Source: Lachnospiraceae bacterium (GTDB lineage Bacteria; Bacillota; Clostridia; Lachnospirales; Anaerotignaceae). Taken from it: 64,000 nucleotides of DNA. A model generated the notes under the pieces. The model saw only the letters and a program-made list of their open reading frames with translations, did not search any database and was not told where the DNA came from. How positions within the stretch are numbered: position 1 is the first letter of the stretch; each line of letters opens with the position of its first letter. The position numbers and the translations under genes are program-made. Below are positions 41,968-50,033 of this stretch, piece by piece. The stretch is from NCBI GenBank assembly GCA_910576545.1, contig CAJTKM010000001.1:1-64000 (forward strand). Reading direction: 5' to 3'.

Positions 41968-43167
41968 TTAAACTTTTTTCCATTTCAGGCTGACAAGGTC
42001 ATGTTCCCGTATGGTGCGGACGAGCCGCTGCGGAAAATCCTCCGCCAGAATATCCCGCGCGTCCAGCATTTCCAGCCCTAATTCCTTTGCGCGGCTGAAT
42101 GTGCCTGTACCTTCCTTTTTCTCCCTGCCGAACGCTACGATTACGCCTTTGGAGAACCAGCCGCCGAGCCGTTTTTTGGCAATCAGAAGTTCGTTCAGCG
42201 CGGCGGTATCTGCGTCCCGCAGTTTGCAGGAAATGAAAACGGGCAGGGAATGGTCCATCAGAATGACGTCGATTTCGTTCCCCGCAATGGTTACGCCGTC
42301 GTAGGCGTTCCAGTCTATCATGGTACCCAGCTTTACGTCGTCAAACATGCCTGTGGACGCCGCCGCTATGTATACATATAATTCCAGCCAGACGCCGTAG
42401 CTGATGCAGTAATGCCTGTCCTCCAGCGTGCAGAAGGAAAATTTCACCGAGTTATCGTCCATAATGAGGTTTTTGAGAAAGCCCAGCCGTTGGAATTCCT
42501 TCAAAATTTCGCGGTCAGCAGAAACGGGTTTGCCGTTTTTCATATGGATATTTCTGCGGCTTTCCATGTAAAGCTCATGCGGCAGATGGCGCGATGCAAC
42601 AGTCTGTAAGAAGCTGCATGTGGATTTCCACTGCGGCAGATGGCGGAACAGGAACCGCGCCATTTCCATGATTGGCTGAAAACGTTCCTTCTGTGGCGGA
42701 TGGTGGGATTCCCCAATGAAGCAGGCGCCTTTTGCATCCAGAAAGTCCTCAAGGGAAAGCGTTACGGTCTGCGCAACGATATCGTCCGTTTCCACGTCTG
42801 TGATACAGCCGTGGAGCAGGTCGGTATGCAGCATACGGATTCCCGTTTCCCGCCCGGCCTTGTAACCGCCGATGGTCATCAGCTCGCTCCCGCCTGTCAG
42901 CTCCAGCGCACAGTCAGCAGGGGCGTTTTCGGCAATTACGCGGAAAACAGCCTGACGTATTTTCGGCACGGAAAGAATATCCACCGGCACAGCCTCCAGC
43001 CGGATATCGGGCATATGTCGCCGGAAACAGGTTTCCAGACTGCGGAATGCGGTGCCGTCCCGCAGTCCGCTGTCATAGAGGTAAACAACCTTTTCGGGAC
43101 GCAGTGTCAGTGGCGCGACGATATTTTTCAGTACGTCCTTATCATAAAACTCAATCAAAACCTTCAT
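41968..43167 (-). CDS. CARF-nuclease protein, DUF1887/Card1 (Can2)-like
   Basis: 399 residues. N-terminal Rossmann-like CARF domain (about 1-145) with LELTGGSELMTIGGY (88-102), where the TGG loop and following Met/Ile match the cyclic-oligoadenylate site of CARF proteins. C-terminal PD-(D/E)xK-like nuclease (about 250-345): E262 in VWLELYVY, NEIDVI with E298 and D300, and FISCK with K315; Ser313 stands where the generic motif has Asp/Glu. In CRISPR type III systems, cyclic oligoadenylates switch such proteins on to cut nucleic acid. No Cas10, other cas gene or array is present here. Genes: gerW 45 bases upstream, tetR 12 bases downstream. Confidence 0.8.
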   Translation of the reverse strand: MKVLIEFYDKDVLKNIVAPLTLRPEKVVYLYDSGLRDGTAFRSLETCFRRHMPDIRLEAVPVDILSVPKIRQAVFRVIAENAPADCALELTGGSELMTIGGYKAGRETGIRMLHTDLLHGCITDVETDDIVAQTVTLSLEDFLDAKGACFIGESHHPPQKERFQPIMEMARFLFRHLPQWKSTCSFLQTVASRHLPHELYMESRRNIHMKNGKPVSADREILKEFQRLGFLKNLIMDDNSVKFSFCTLEDRHYCISYGVWLELYVYIAAASTGMFDDVKLGTMIDWNAYDGVTIAGNEIDVILMDHSLPVFISCKLRDADTAALNELLIAKKRLGGWFSKGVIVAFGREKKEGTGTFSRAKELGLEMLDARDILAEDFPQRLVRTIREHDLVSLKWKKV

Positions 43168-43212
43168 GGGCGTTCCCCCTTCCGGTACATTCCCGCAGGT
43201 GTTTTTTCCGCA

Positions 43213-43620
43213 TTATTCTTCGATGATGGTTTCTTCCTCAAACTTAACGGATTCTTTCGGTTCATCGGCAGATCCTTTTTTCGCACGTCCGCCAAAAACC
43301 GCGCCGAAGTTCAGCTTATTCACAACGCCGGGAGCCATATCAATCAGCTTGCTCACTGCGTCCTGGTTTTTAATATTTATCATCTGCACGCTGTCCCCCT
43401 GAATTACGAGGACGGCGGAAGGTGTGATTTTTGCTCCCATACCGCCTGCGGCATTGACGTTTTCCTTCGCGCCTGCGCCTACGCCGACGGCAACCTCAAT
43501 CAGCGGCAGGAGTGTCAGGCCGTCCAGTGTGATCGCCTCACCGACCACAGTTTTGGTCGAAACCAAATCCTCCACCTTATGAAACAGCACGTCAACGGAT
43601 TCGCTAAAATCTTTTCCCAT
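43213..43620 (-). CDS. gerW: GerW family sporulation protein (YtfJ)
   Basis: 135 residues from ATG 43620 (GGTGGAG upstream; the rest of the frame is repeat A11). Family features: SVDVLFHKVEDLVSTKTVVGE (split: VLFHKVEDLV, STKTVVGE), LPLIEVAVGVGAG, a Gly-rich AAGGMGAKITPSAVLVI and the Asn/Lys-rich middle. GerW is needed for proper spore germination in Bacillus. It is encoded near a DUF2953 protein, the usual YtfI-YtfJ pairing, although repeat A11 separates them. Confidence 0.88.
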   Translation of the reverse strand: MGKDFSESVDVLFHKVEDLVSTKTVVGEAITLDGLTLLPLIEVAVGVGAGAKENVNAAGGMGAKITPSAVLVIQGDSVQMINIKNQDAVSKLIDMAPGVVNKLNFGAVFGGRAKKGSADEPKESVKFEEETIIEE

Positions 43621-43644
43621 TTCTCCACCAAACCTTTCTTTTGA

Positions 43645-43895
43645 AAACCTCGAGGGCCTTGGTCTGCACTCCGTTCCGGTCGGCGCTGAACGAGCGTCCC
43701 CCGGACGCTCAGCGCCCTCAAACTCCCACAAGGGGCGTGCCCCTTGACCCATTTTCCGCAAAACTGTGTTTTGCGGGGAATCTAAAGTATGGATATTCCA
43801 GCCGCATGGAATGCGGCTGAAAATAAAGTTCTTTGCCCCGCTTTCTGCGAAAGAAAACGGGCAGGGTGCAGGACAGTGTCCTGCGGTTTTATGGT
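43645..43895. repeat. Family A dispersed hairpin repeat, copy A11
   Basis: Long copy between DUF2953 and gerW: ACCTCGAGGGCC, TTCCGGTCGGCGCTGAACGAGCG, TCCCACAAGGGGCGTGCCCCTTGACCC (in parts), GCAAAACTGTGTTTTGC, CAGCCGCATGGAATGCGGCTG-type and GGACAGTGTCC. Confidence 0.7.
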
Positions 43896-43897
43896 CT

Positions 43898-44878
43898 TTA
43901 CTTCCTTGCTTTCCAAAGCCTCCAAAGCGCGCGCCGTACAGGCTTTGTCAGCAGAAACGCCAGTACCGCCCAAAGCAGAAACGCCGGAACAATGCGCCCT
44001 TTGATACGAATTTCCACATCTTCCGCCGCGGCTTTGGAAAAATCGCCTTTTACCTGAATGTCATTGCCAAAACGCGCAGTCAGTATCCCGGCCGCTGCCA
44101 GCAGATATCCTGTTGTTGTCGGGTCGCCCGTTCCGAATGTTCCTTTTATGGACAAATTCCCCGGCAGTATGCCTTTCAGCAGACGTTTCAGCAGCTTTCC
44201 CAGCGCGGAGAAAATTCCCTTTTTATCTTCTATATGGATAATTTCCGAAACGATGGGCGGAATTCCCTTCTTTGTCTTTTCTCCGGAATCCTCCCCTGTA
44301 AAAAAGGCGTCGTCATCTTCGGAAAATTCCATTTCGGGCAGGGGCGGTTCCGGAATTTCCTCCAGTTTTACACGCCGCACCGTTTTTGCCTGACGCCGCT
44401 CCATGTTCTGCGCCTTAGGCGGTTCCGGTTTTGGCGCGCTTTGCGGTATGGGTTCCGGTGTGCTTTGAAGTTCCGGTTCGCTTTCCGGCATGGTTTTCTC
44501 TCTTGCCCCAATAAGTGATACGCCAGCGGGCTGCGTGTTGGAGGGAGCGGTTTCCTCCCGTGCGGCGTTCTGCTTCCGCTTTTTAACTTTTTTCGTCTTT
44601 TTTTCCTTTGGCTCTCCGCCTGGAAGGGTGAGCCAAAGGACTTTCAGCCGGATTTTCAATCCATTATCCGCGTCATAACTGCCCCGGCAGCGGATTGCTC
44701 CCAGAAGCCATGACACACGAAACAAACCGCCCGGCGCATTCTTTTTTTCCCCTTCCACCCGGTAATTGATTGGCGAAAACAACACCAGAAAAACAAGCAG
44801 AAGAAGCAAAAGCAGGACCGCCAGCAGCACAATGCCAATCCATTTGCCTATCACAGCCAAAATCCAAAATCCATTCAT
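43898..44878 (-). CDS. DUF2953 membrane-anchored protein (YtfI-like)
   Basis: 326 residues. N-terminal helix (about 8-36, very Leu-rich), then the DUF2953 domain start YRVEGE, followed by a long charged, Glu/Pro/Lys-rich middle (about 100-200, PEPELQSTPEPIPQ-like), then the conserved C-terminal part (IKGTFGTGDPTTTGYLLAAAG, quoted in part) and a final hydrophobic segment with basic tail. The partner GerW gene follows. 9 bases downstream of the DUF1461 gene. Role unknown beyond association with sporulation loci. Confidence 0.82.
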   Translation of the reverse strand: MNGFWILAVIGKWIGIVLLAVLLLLLLLVFLVLFSPINYRVEGEKKNAPGGLFRVSWLLGAIRCRGSYDADNGLKIRLKVLWLTLPGGEPKEKKTKKVKKRKQNAAREETAPSNTQPAGVSLIGAREKTMPESEPELQSTPEPIPQSAPKPEPPKAQNMERRQAKTVRRVKLEEIPEPPLPEMEFSEDDDAFFTGEDSGEKTKKGIPPIVSEIIHIEDKKGIFSALGKLLKRLLKGILPGNLSIKGTFGTGDPTTTGYLLAAAGILTARFGNDIQVKGDFSKAAAEDVEIRIKGRIVPAFLLWAVLAFLLTKPVRRALWRLWKARK

Positions 44879-44886
44879 ACCATTCC

Positions 44887-45564
44887 TCAGTTCACAAATC
44901 GCTTATCCAGGAGCCTTGCCGCAAGCCAGAGCAGGAATGCCGCCGCAAGGAATATCCCTGCGATAAAAAAAGCCGTATCCCTGAAAAATCCTTCCGGCAC
45001 AATGTTAATCAGCCTGTCTGTGGCAGGGTTCAGAAGCCAGTCATTGTTGTCAAAAAGGAGCAGGTGGAACCATGTGAAATATTTCGTGAAGCTTGCTGCT
45101 GCCAGAAAGGCGATCGTGCCGACTGCCGCCAGAAACAGCCCCACGCCCCATTGCAGTGTACGCAGAAGTATGCCGATCTGTCTGCGCCAGAGCAGGAGCA
45201 GCCCTGCAAGGGCGGCGGTCCAGAGCCCCTGTGTGCGCAGACGTTCCGCTGCCAAAAACAGCTCTTTCACATCGTTCATATGACGTTTTTCCTTTTCGTT
45301 AAAAAATTCCTGTATCCTGCCGTTGATAGGTACCTGGATATTGAGGTCCTTCCGGTCGCCCCGCAGATAGTCCATCATTTCCTCCGTTACATAAAGCAGG
45401 CTGTTCATTTCCATCGGCACATGCCGCAGTACATTATATTTCCTGTATTCTTTTTCAAAATACCCATCATTCCAGTACACTACGGCTTCCACAGCGGTAA
45501 CCAGTATGGCACACATCAGGCAGAATGCCGCAAGCAGCCCTGTGGCGTGGTAAAACAGTTTCAT
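44887..45564 (-). CDS. TIGR01906/DUF1461 family integral membrane protein
   Basis: 225 residues with about four membrane helices: one near the N-terminus (LLAAFCLMCAILVTAVEAVV), then a soluble loop carrying MDYLRGDRKDLNI and FFNEKEKRHMNDVK, which are the conserved DUF1461 blocks, then three further helices including FHLLLFDNNDWLLNPATDRL. Family function is unknown. It is followed by DUF2953, gerW, DUF1887 and tetR on the same strand. Confidence 0.85.
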   Translation of the reverse strand: MKLFYHATGLLAAFCLMCAILVTAVEAVVYWNDGYFEKEYRKYNVLRHVPMEMNSLLYVTEEMMDYLRGDRKDLNIQVPINGRIQEFFNEKEKRHMNDVKELFLAAERLRTQGLWTAALAGLLLLWRRQIGILLRTLQWGVGLFLAAVGTIAFLAAASFTKYFTWFHLLLFDNNDWLLNPATDRLINIVPEGFFRDTAFFIAGIFLAAAFLLWLAARLLDKRFVN

Positions 45565-45595
45565 CGCGTCCTCCGTATATTCCCGTCCGGGGAGA

Positions 45596-45898
45596 TTATA
45601 AAATCAGCTGGCTGGGGTCGCCGGCGTTGCGTCCGTTCGCGGCAGCTTCCTGTGCCATGAAAAGCAGCATATCCACAGCTTCGGCGCGTCCCATCGCAAT
45701 TCCGGCAATCACGCCCTGCCGCCCTTTGTAGCGCGGCGTGAAAAGCTCTCTGGAAGAAAGAATTTCCAGACGGTTCCTGTCCGCGAAATATACGATGCAG
45801 TACAGCCGCAGAACGGGAATGTCCCGGCGCAGGCTGTAAATTACGGTTTCCAAATTCGTTACATTGTCTGCTACAAACAGGTTGTCAATCAGTTCCAT
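45596..45898 (-). CDS. Hypothetical 100-residue protein
   Basis: Not recognised. Soluble; begins MELIDNLFVADNVTNLET, has a likely beta-rich core (RLYCIVYFADRNRLEILSS) and GRQGVIAGIAMGRAEAVDML. It lies 31 bases upstream of the DUF1461 gene in the same orientation and may lead that transcript. A TATACT with an upstream TG at 46086-46081 (minus strand) could be its promoter. Confidence 0.65.
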   Translation of the reverse strand: MELIDNLFVADNVTNLETVIYSLRRDIPVLRLYCIVYFADRNRLEILSSRELFTPRYKGRQGVIAGIAMGRAEAVDMLLFMAQEAAANGRNAGDPSQLIL

Positions 45899-46021
45899 TG
45901 CCGTATCCCCTTTCTGATATAGACGTGAAAGACATTAGAAGTTTTGCCGCTGATTACCCTGCGGGTCTTCAGTGCTTTGCTCCGTAACCGGATATCCCCT
46001 TGTCAGGTGAAGGTGCAGATT

Positions 46022-46066
46022 CTAAGAACTTATCCGTAAATAAGATGAAGCAGGATAGGTTCTAAG
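46022..46066. mobile_element. Family B element, shortest derivative B4
   Basis: 45 bp: CTAAGAACTTATCC at one end and GGATAGGTTCTAAG at the other, with GTAAATAAGATGAAGCA between. It keeps the family B tip and the GCTTCATC block in inverted orientation but has lost almost all interior. Confidence 0.65.
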
Positions 46067-46184
46067 TATACTATAAGAAAAGTATACCACAAAAAAGCGG
46101 ACGGGCATACAAAAAAATCCTTCAATACAGAAAAAAGTGGATTTTGATGTATGAAATTTTGTGTATGTAATTGCAAAACAGCAG

Positions 46185-46255
46185 TTCCTGTCCCCCCTGC
46201 CGCACGAATGTGCGGCAGAAAACGGGTCAGGGGAGCGGAAACAGGAGCCCTGCGG
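46185..46255. repeat. Family A repeat, short copy A12
   Basis: GCCGCACGAATGTGCGGC hairpin followed by GGGTCAGGGG and CCCTGCGG, in the order of the right half of family A. Confidence 0.55.
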
Positions 46256-46258
46256 CCA

Positions 46259-46429
46259 TTACGGCAAGGCCTTTTCCAGTTCAGAAATGTGCTCGTAGGG
46301 ATATATTTTCAAAAGTTCTTTGTACTGCCGTACATCCAGCCCCGGTGTTTCGGTATAGATTTTAATTTTTTCCTGCAAATCCGCCTGTGTAAAGCGAAGC
46401 TTCAATTCCATAAATTTATCCTTTTCCAT
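46259..46429 (-). CDS. Small hypothetical protein in the TSUP operon
   Basis: 56 residues from ATG 46429 with AAGGAGAGGG upstream. It overlaps the end of the preceding permease gene by 14 bases. The product is charged and helical (FMELKLRFTQADLQEKIKIY, given in part; YKELLKIYPYEHISELE). Not recognised. Translational overlap suggests it belongs to the operon of the split TSUP permease. Confidence 0.55.
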   Translation of the reverse strand: MEKDKFMELKLRFTQADLQEKIKIYTETPGLDVRQYKELLKIYPYEHISELEKALP

Positions 46430-46799
46430 GCGTACCCTCTCCTTTTTTCTTTTTGAAAATTTCACTCAGCCCCATCAAAAGCAGGAAACCGCCGAATATT
46501 TTCCGCAGCAGCCCGGCCTGCAGCGAAACCGCCAGAAACGCCCCTGCCGCCGCGCCGGCAAGCCCCAGAACAGCCAGCGGCTTTGCTGTTTTCCATGATA
46601 TATTGCCCGCTTTCTGATGTGCAATCAGCGCAGTAACGGCTGTCGGGATAAAATAAATGAGGTTCACGCCCTGCGCCTGATGCTGGTTGATGTCCGTCAG
46701 GAACAGCAGGGCAGGTATGAGTATTGTGCCGCCGCCGATTCCCATGCCGCTGATAATGCCGGAGAAAAAGCCTGCTGCCAGAACGCCCGCCCACATCAT
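46416..46799 (-). CDS. Half-size TSUP (TauE/SafE) permease subunit
   Basis: About 127 residues with four hydrophobic helices. GFFSGIISGMGIGGGTILIPAL is the TSUP (DUF81) signature (G-x-GGG core), with HQAQGVNLIYFIPTAV following. Full TSUP proteins of about 250 residues contain two such repeats; here each repeat is a separate gene. The start overlaps the stop of the other half by 4 bases (ATGA), so the two are made together. Family members move sulfite, sulfonates or other organic anions; the ligand is not predictable. Confidence 0.8.
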   Translation of the reverse strand: MMWAGVLAAGFFSGIISGMGIGGGTILIPALLFLTDINQHQAQGVNLIYFIPTAVTALIAHQKAGNISWKTAKPLAVLGLAGAAAGAFLAVSLQAGLLRKIFGGFLLLMGLSEIFKKKKGEGTHGKG

Positions 46800-47155
46800 A
46801 GCATCATCCTCACAGCCGCCGCCAGCATGAATGCGCCAAAAATGCGGTGCAGCCAAAGCCCGCTGACCTTTGCCAGAAGCTTCGCGCCCACAAGCCCGCC
46901 GGCAAGCCCGCCCGCAGACGCCCAGAGTGCAAGCTGCCATACCGCGGCGACGTCCGTTTTCCAGAGGTAAATGATAAGCGAAAGCACGGACAACGGCAGT
47001 ATTATGGCAATCGCCGTTGCATGCGCTTTATGTTCTTCCACATGCAGAAACCGTTCCATTGCCGGAACGACGATTGTGCCGCCGCCGCTGCCAAACAGCC
47101 CGTTTGCAAAGCCCGTCACAATGCCAATCAGCGTTTTTTTCCATTTTTCAGACAA
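46796..47155 (-). CDS. Half-size TSUP (TauE/SafE) permease subunit
   Basis: About 119 residues from TTG 47155, chosen because AAAGGCGGTGG lies 5 bases upstream; GTG 47164 falls inside that site. Signature GFANGLFGSGGGTIVVPAM and EEHKAHATAIAIILP, four helices, ending VRMML. It pairs with the downstream half gene. The two halves probably assemble as a heterodimer equal to one ordinary TSUP protein. Confidence 0.78.
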   Translation of the reverse strand: MSEKWKKTLIGIVTGFANGLFGSGGGTIVVPAMERFLHVEEHKAHATAIAIILPLSVLSLIIYLWKTDVAAVWQLALWASAGGLAGGLVGAKLLAKVSGLWLHRIFGAFMLAAAVRMML

Positions 47156-47340
47156 ATTTTCCACCGCCTTTCGCAGATAGTATGCGGGAGGCAGGCGGTT
47201 TTTATGCAAAAAGGCGCAGTCCGGAAATGCCGGAATACGCCTTTTTGCTGGAAAAATTGTCCACTCCCCAAAGGGGGGATTTTCAAAGCGGATTGCCCCA
47301 CGCAAAAACGCTCCCGCAATCCCTGCCTCCACCGTAGTTT

Positions 47341-47694
47341 TTAATCAAGGACAGTTGCTGTACTGCCACCTGTTGTGCCGGGCAGGCTGCCCAAACTATA
47401 GGTGTCGTTCATTGTACCGCTGAACCCGTTGCTGACATTGCCTGTACCGTTGACGGTACCGTCATTCATGCGTCTGCCGCTGTTGACGCCGTAACCGTCC
47501 CAATAGGCTGTACCGCCGCCCGCATAAGTCCCTGCGCCGTAAACGCCGCTGCCATAAACGCTGTCATTATACCAGTCTGCTGCGCCGCCAAGGTTGTTGC
47601 TCGTCTTACCGCAGCCGCCAAATAATACCGCTGCGACTGCTGCTGCCGCAAAAAGTCCTGTCTTTGGTATATGTCTGAACCCAAACTTCTGCAT
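47341..47694 (-). CDS. Gly/Asn-rich lipoprotein
   Basis: 117 residues from ATG 47694 (AAAGGAGG upstream). Signal with lipobox: FAAAAVAAVLFGGC, Cys at residue 28. The mature part is low-complexity, rich in Gly, Thr, Asn, Ser and Tyr (YGSGVYGAGTYAGGGTAYW), without a recognised domain, and is probably an extended surface or wall-associated peptide. Monocistronic, about 185 bases from the TSUP start. Confidence 0.75.
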   Translation of the reverse strand: MQKFGFRHIPKTGLFAAAAVAAVLFGGCGKTSNNLGGAADWYNDSVYGSGVYGAGTYAGGGTAYWDGYGVNSGRRMNDGTVNGTGNVSNGFSGTMNDTYSLGSLPGTTGGSTATVLD

Positions 47695-47858
47695 TTGCTT
47701 TTCCTCCTTTTTCCGTACGGGCAAATCAAAACTGTCCGTCGGTGCAAATTTGTTTTGCAGGATTATTGTCTGCCTTCCGGACGAAAAAAAACGTATCATT
47801 CGTTGGGATTCGGCGCAAATTTTGGCAGTTATGCGGATAGCCGCGGCGTGGAAAACTT

Positions 47859-47866
47859 GTTACAAT
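47859..47866 (+). promoter_or_regulatory. Extended -10 element upstream of malQ
   Basis: TG-T-TACAAT (47858-47866), about 90 bases before malQ. No good -35 was seen, as is allowed for extended -10 promoters. Confidence 0.4.
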
Positions 47867-47902
47867 AATAATCAAAACGAAAAAAAGACGCAGGTATTAT
47901 GA

Positions 47903-47946
47903 GAGTTGCCATAAGAAAATTTCATTTTTTGAAGCGTCAGAAAAGG
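47903..47946 (+). repeat. Family C solo arm, copy C2
   Basis: AGTTGCCATAAGAAAATTTC, TTTTTTGAAGCGTCAGAAAA: the left arm of the fold-back element at 41072 without its partner. It ends in the malQ ribosome site AAAAGGAG. Confidence 0.65.
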
Positions 47947-47957
47947 AGTGAATGGAA

Positions 47958-49607
47958 ATGTTTTCAGAAAGAAAAAGCGGTGTGCTCCTGCACCCGACGT
48001 CCCTGCCTTCGCCCTATGGTGTGGGCGATTTGGGTGCGGCGGCATATGATTTTATTGACCGCCTTGCTTCTGCGGGTCAGAGCCTCTGGCAGGTTCTTCC
48101 TTTATGTCCGGCGGATTACAGCGGCTCGCCTTACCAGAGCTGTTCCGCGTTTGCGGGCTTTCCTCTGCTTATCAGCCTTGAACTGCTTGCGAAGGATGGC
48201 CTTTTGACCGAAGCTGATTTATCTGCCGCTGTCCAGCCGCCCCGCGCAAGGGTGGATTATACTATGGCCGCGGCTGCAAAGCTCCCTTTGCTGGATAAAG
48301 CGTTCCAGGCGTTCCGTACACAGGGCGTGCCTGCGGATTTCGCCGCGTTCCGGAAGGAAAACGCGTTCTGGCTGGAGGATTATGCTTTGTTCATGGCCCT
48401 AAAAACACATTTCTGGGAGGAACGCCAGAACGAAACAGGCGAAGGCTTTGCTGCGTTTGCCGCGGAATTTGAAGATACGGAAATACCGGAGGAAACTCTG
48501 CGCGGCTATTACGAAAGCGCGTGCTGGAATTCCTTCCCGCAGGCTCTGCGCAGGCGCAACGCGGGTTCCCTCAAAAAATGGCAGACGACGCTTTCCGACG
48601 CGATTGAAAAAGAAATCTTCTTGCAGTATGAATTCCAGAAGCAGTGGCGCGCGCTCAAGGCATACGCCAATGAAAAGCATATCTCCATCATCGGGGACGC
48701 ACCGATATTTGTCGCGTTCGACAGCGCGGACGTTTGGGCGAACCAGAAGCTGTTCCAGCTTGACAGCAAGGGTTTCCCTGTTGCCGTTGCCGGCGTTCCG
48801 CCCGATTATTTCAGCGAAACGGGGCAGCTTTGGGGCAATCCGCTCTATGACTGGAAACAGCATGAGAAGACGGGCTTTGCATGGTGGACGTCCCGCATAC
48901 AGAAAAATCTGGCAGATGTGGATATTCTGCGCATCGACCATTTCCGCGGCTTTGAGAGCTACTGGGCCGTACCCTTCGGTGCGGAGGATGCGCGCGGCGG
49001 CGAATGGGAAAAGGCTCCAGGCCTGAGATTTTTCCGGGCTTTGCAGGAAAAACTGGGCACGCTCCCGCTTATTGCCGAGGATTTGGGCTTTATTACGGAG
49101 GAAGTACGTGCTCTGCGCGAAGCGGCAGGGTTCCCCGGCATGAGAATCCTCCAGTTCTCGTTTGGCTCAGACGCAAATAATCCGTACCTGCCGCACTGCT
49201 ACGACCGTAATACTGTCGTATATACCGGCACGCATGACAACGATACCACGCTGGGCTGGTACGAAAGCGCGTCTGAGCGGGAAAAGGACCATTTCCGCCG
49301 GTACATGAACGTCAGTGGAAAAGACGCGGCATGGGATATGATACGCCTGGCGTTTTCTTCTCCCGCGCAGCTTGCCGTTGTTCCTTTGCAGGATATTCTG
49401 GGGCTCGGTACGGAGCACCGCATGAATATCCCCGGCACGACAGGCGGCAACTGGGGCTTTGCTTTCCGCTCTGAACAATGGACGGAGGGCTGCACAAACG
49501 GCCTGCTCTATCTTTCCCGTCTGTTCGGCCGCAATGGAAAACAGCTTGCCGCACTGGACGCGCCGCCGGAGGAGGAAAAACAGCTCGAAAATGCGGAAAA
49601 TAATTAA
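47958..49607 (+). CDS. malQ: 4-alpha-glucanotransferase (amylomaltase)
   Basis: GH77 disproportionating enzyme transferring alpha-1,4-glucan segments in maltodextrin/glycogen metabolism. RKSGVLLHPTSLPSPYG opens the protein; GDAPIFVAFDSADVW, then the nucleophile Asp in DILRIDHFRGFESYW, the acid/base Glu in LIAEDLGF and the transition-state Asp in TGTHDNDTTLGWY are all present. Start 47958 is preferred over ATG 47952, which lies only 3 bases from AAAGGAG. 549 residues. No other glycogen gene is adjacent. Confidence 0.94.
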   Translation: MFSERKSGVLLHPTSLPSPYGVGDLGAAAYDFIDRLASAGQSLWQVLPLCPADYSGSPYQSCSAFAGFPLLISLELLAKDGLLTEADLSAAVQPPRARVDYTMAAAAKLPLLDKAFQAFRTQGVPADFAAFRKENAFWLEDYALFMALKTHFWEERQNETGEGFAAFAAEFEDTEIPEETLRGYYESACWNSFPQALRRRNAGSLKKWQTTLSDAIEKEIFLQYEFQKQWRALKAYANEKHISIIGDAPIFVAFDSADVWANQKLFQLDSKGFPVAVAGVPPDYFSETGQLWGNPLYDWKQHEKTGFAWWTSRIQKNLADVDILRIDHFRGFESYWAVPFGAEDARGGEWEKAPGLRFFRALQEKLGTLPLIAEDLGFITEEVRALREAAGFPGMRILQFSFGSDANNPYLPHCYDRNTVVYTGTHDNDTTLGWYESASEREKDHFRRYMNVSGKDAAWDMIRLAFSSPAQLAVVPLQDILGLGTEHRMNIPGTTGGNWGFAFRSEQWTEGCTNGLLYLSRLFGRNGKQLAALDAPPEEEKQLENAENN

Positions 49608-49830
49608 TATACAGGCTGTCAAAAAACCTATTTATGTGTCGCGGAATGGTTCGGGAAACGAAGCGTTTCCTGAGTGGAATCCGCCGTGCGGTTCCGCACG
49701 AGGAAAAGGGCGGGTTTCAAGGCTTTCTGTGGTTTTTTCAGAAAGATATAGCACTGCGCAGCAGCGCCCCTTTGGGGCGGTTCACGAAGCGAACTGCTTA
49801 GAACAAGTCCCTTTATACCGGCAATTCCTC

Positions 49831-49916
49831 AAAAAAGGCTTCGTATAGCGGGCATAGCCCGCTGTTGCCGCAGCCGCAGAGCGGCTACACGGAAGGCACA
49901 GCCTGAGCCTTTTTTG
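49831..49916 (+). terminator. Large branched terminator after malQ
   Basis: AAAAAAGGCT pairs with AGCCTTTTTT, enclosing GCGGGC/GCCCGC and GCCGC/GCGGC hairpins. The gap 49608-49830 has further small hairpins (GTGCGGTTCCGCAC, GAAACGAAGCGTTTC) but no gene. Core shared with 26474-26511. Confidence 0.7.
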
Positions 49917-49959
49917 ATATGCTGATATAAGCCGCTTTTGGGAATCATTGTTAATAAAC

Positions 49960-50003
49960 TGTAAGGACATTGTAACACAACTGTAATATTCATAGTGTAT
50001 ACT
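49960..50003 (+). promoter_or_regulatory. Three 11-bp-phased TGTAA repeats ahead of a -10 box
   Basis: TGTAA at 49960-49964, 49971-49975 and 49982-49986 (contexts CTGTAA, TTGTAA, CTGTAA) and TATACT at 49998-50003. There is no consensus -35; the repeats cover its place. One-helical-turn direct repeats are the usual binding site form of PhoB/OmpR-type activators. Confidence 0.55.
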
Positions 50004-50033
50004 ATCTTTAAGCTGTAAAAGGAGGTGGCAGAG

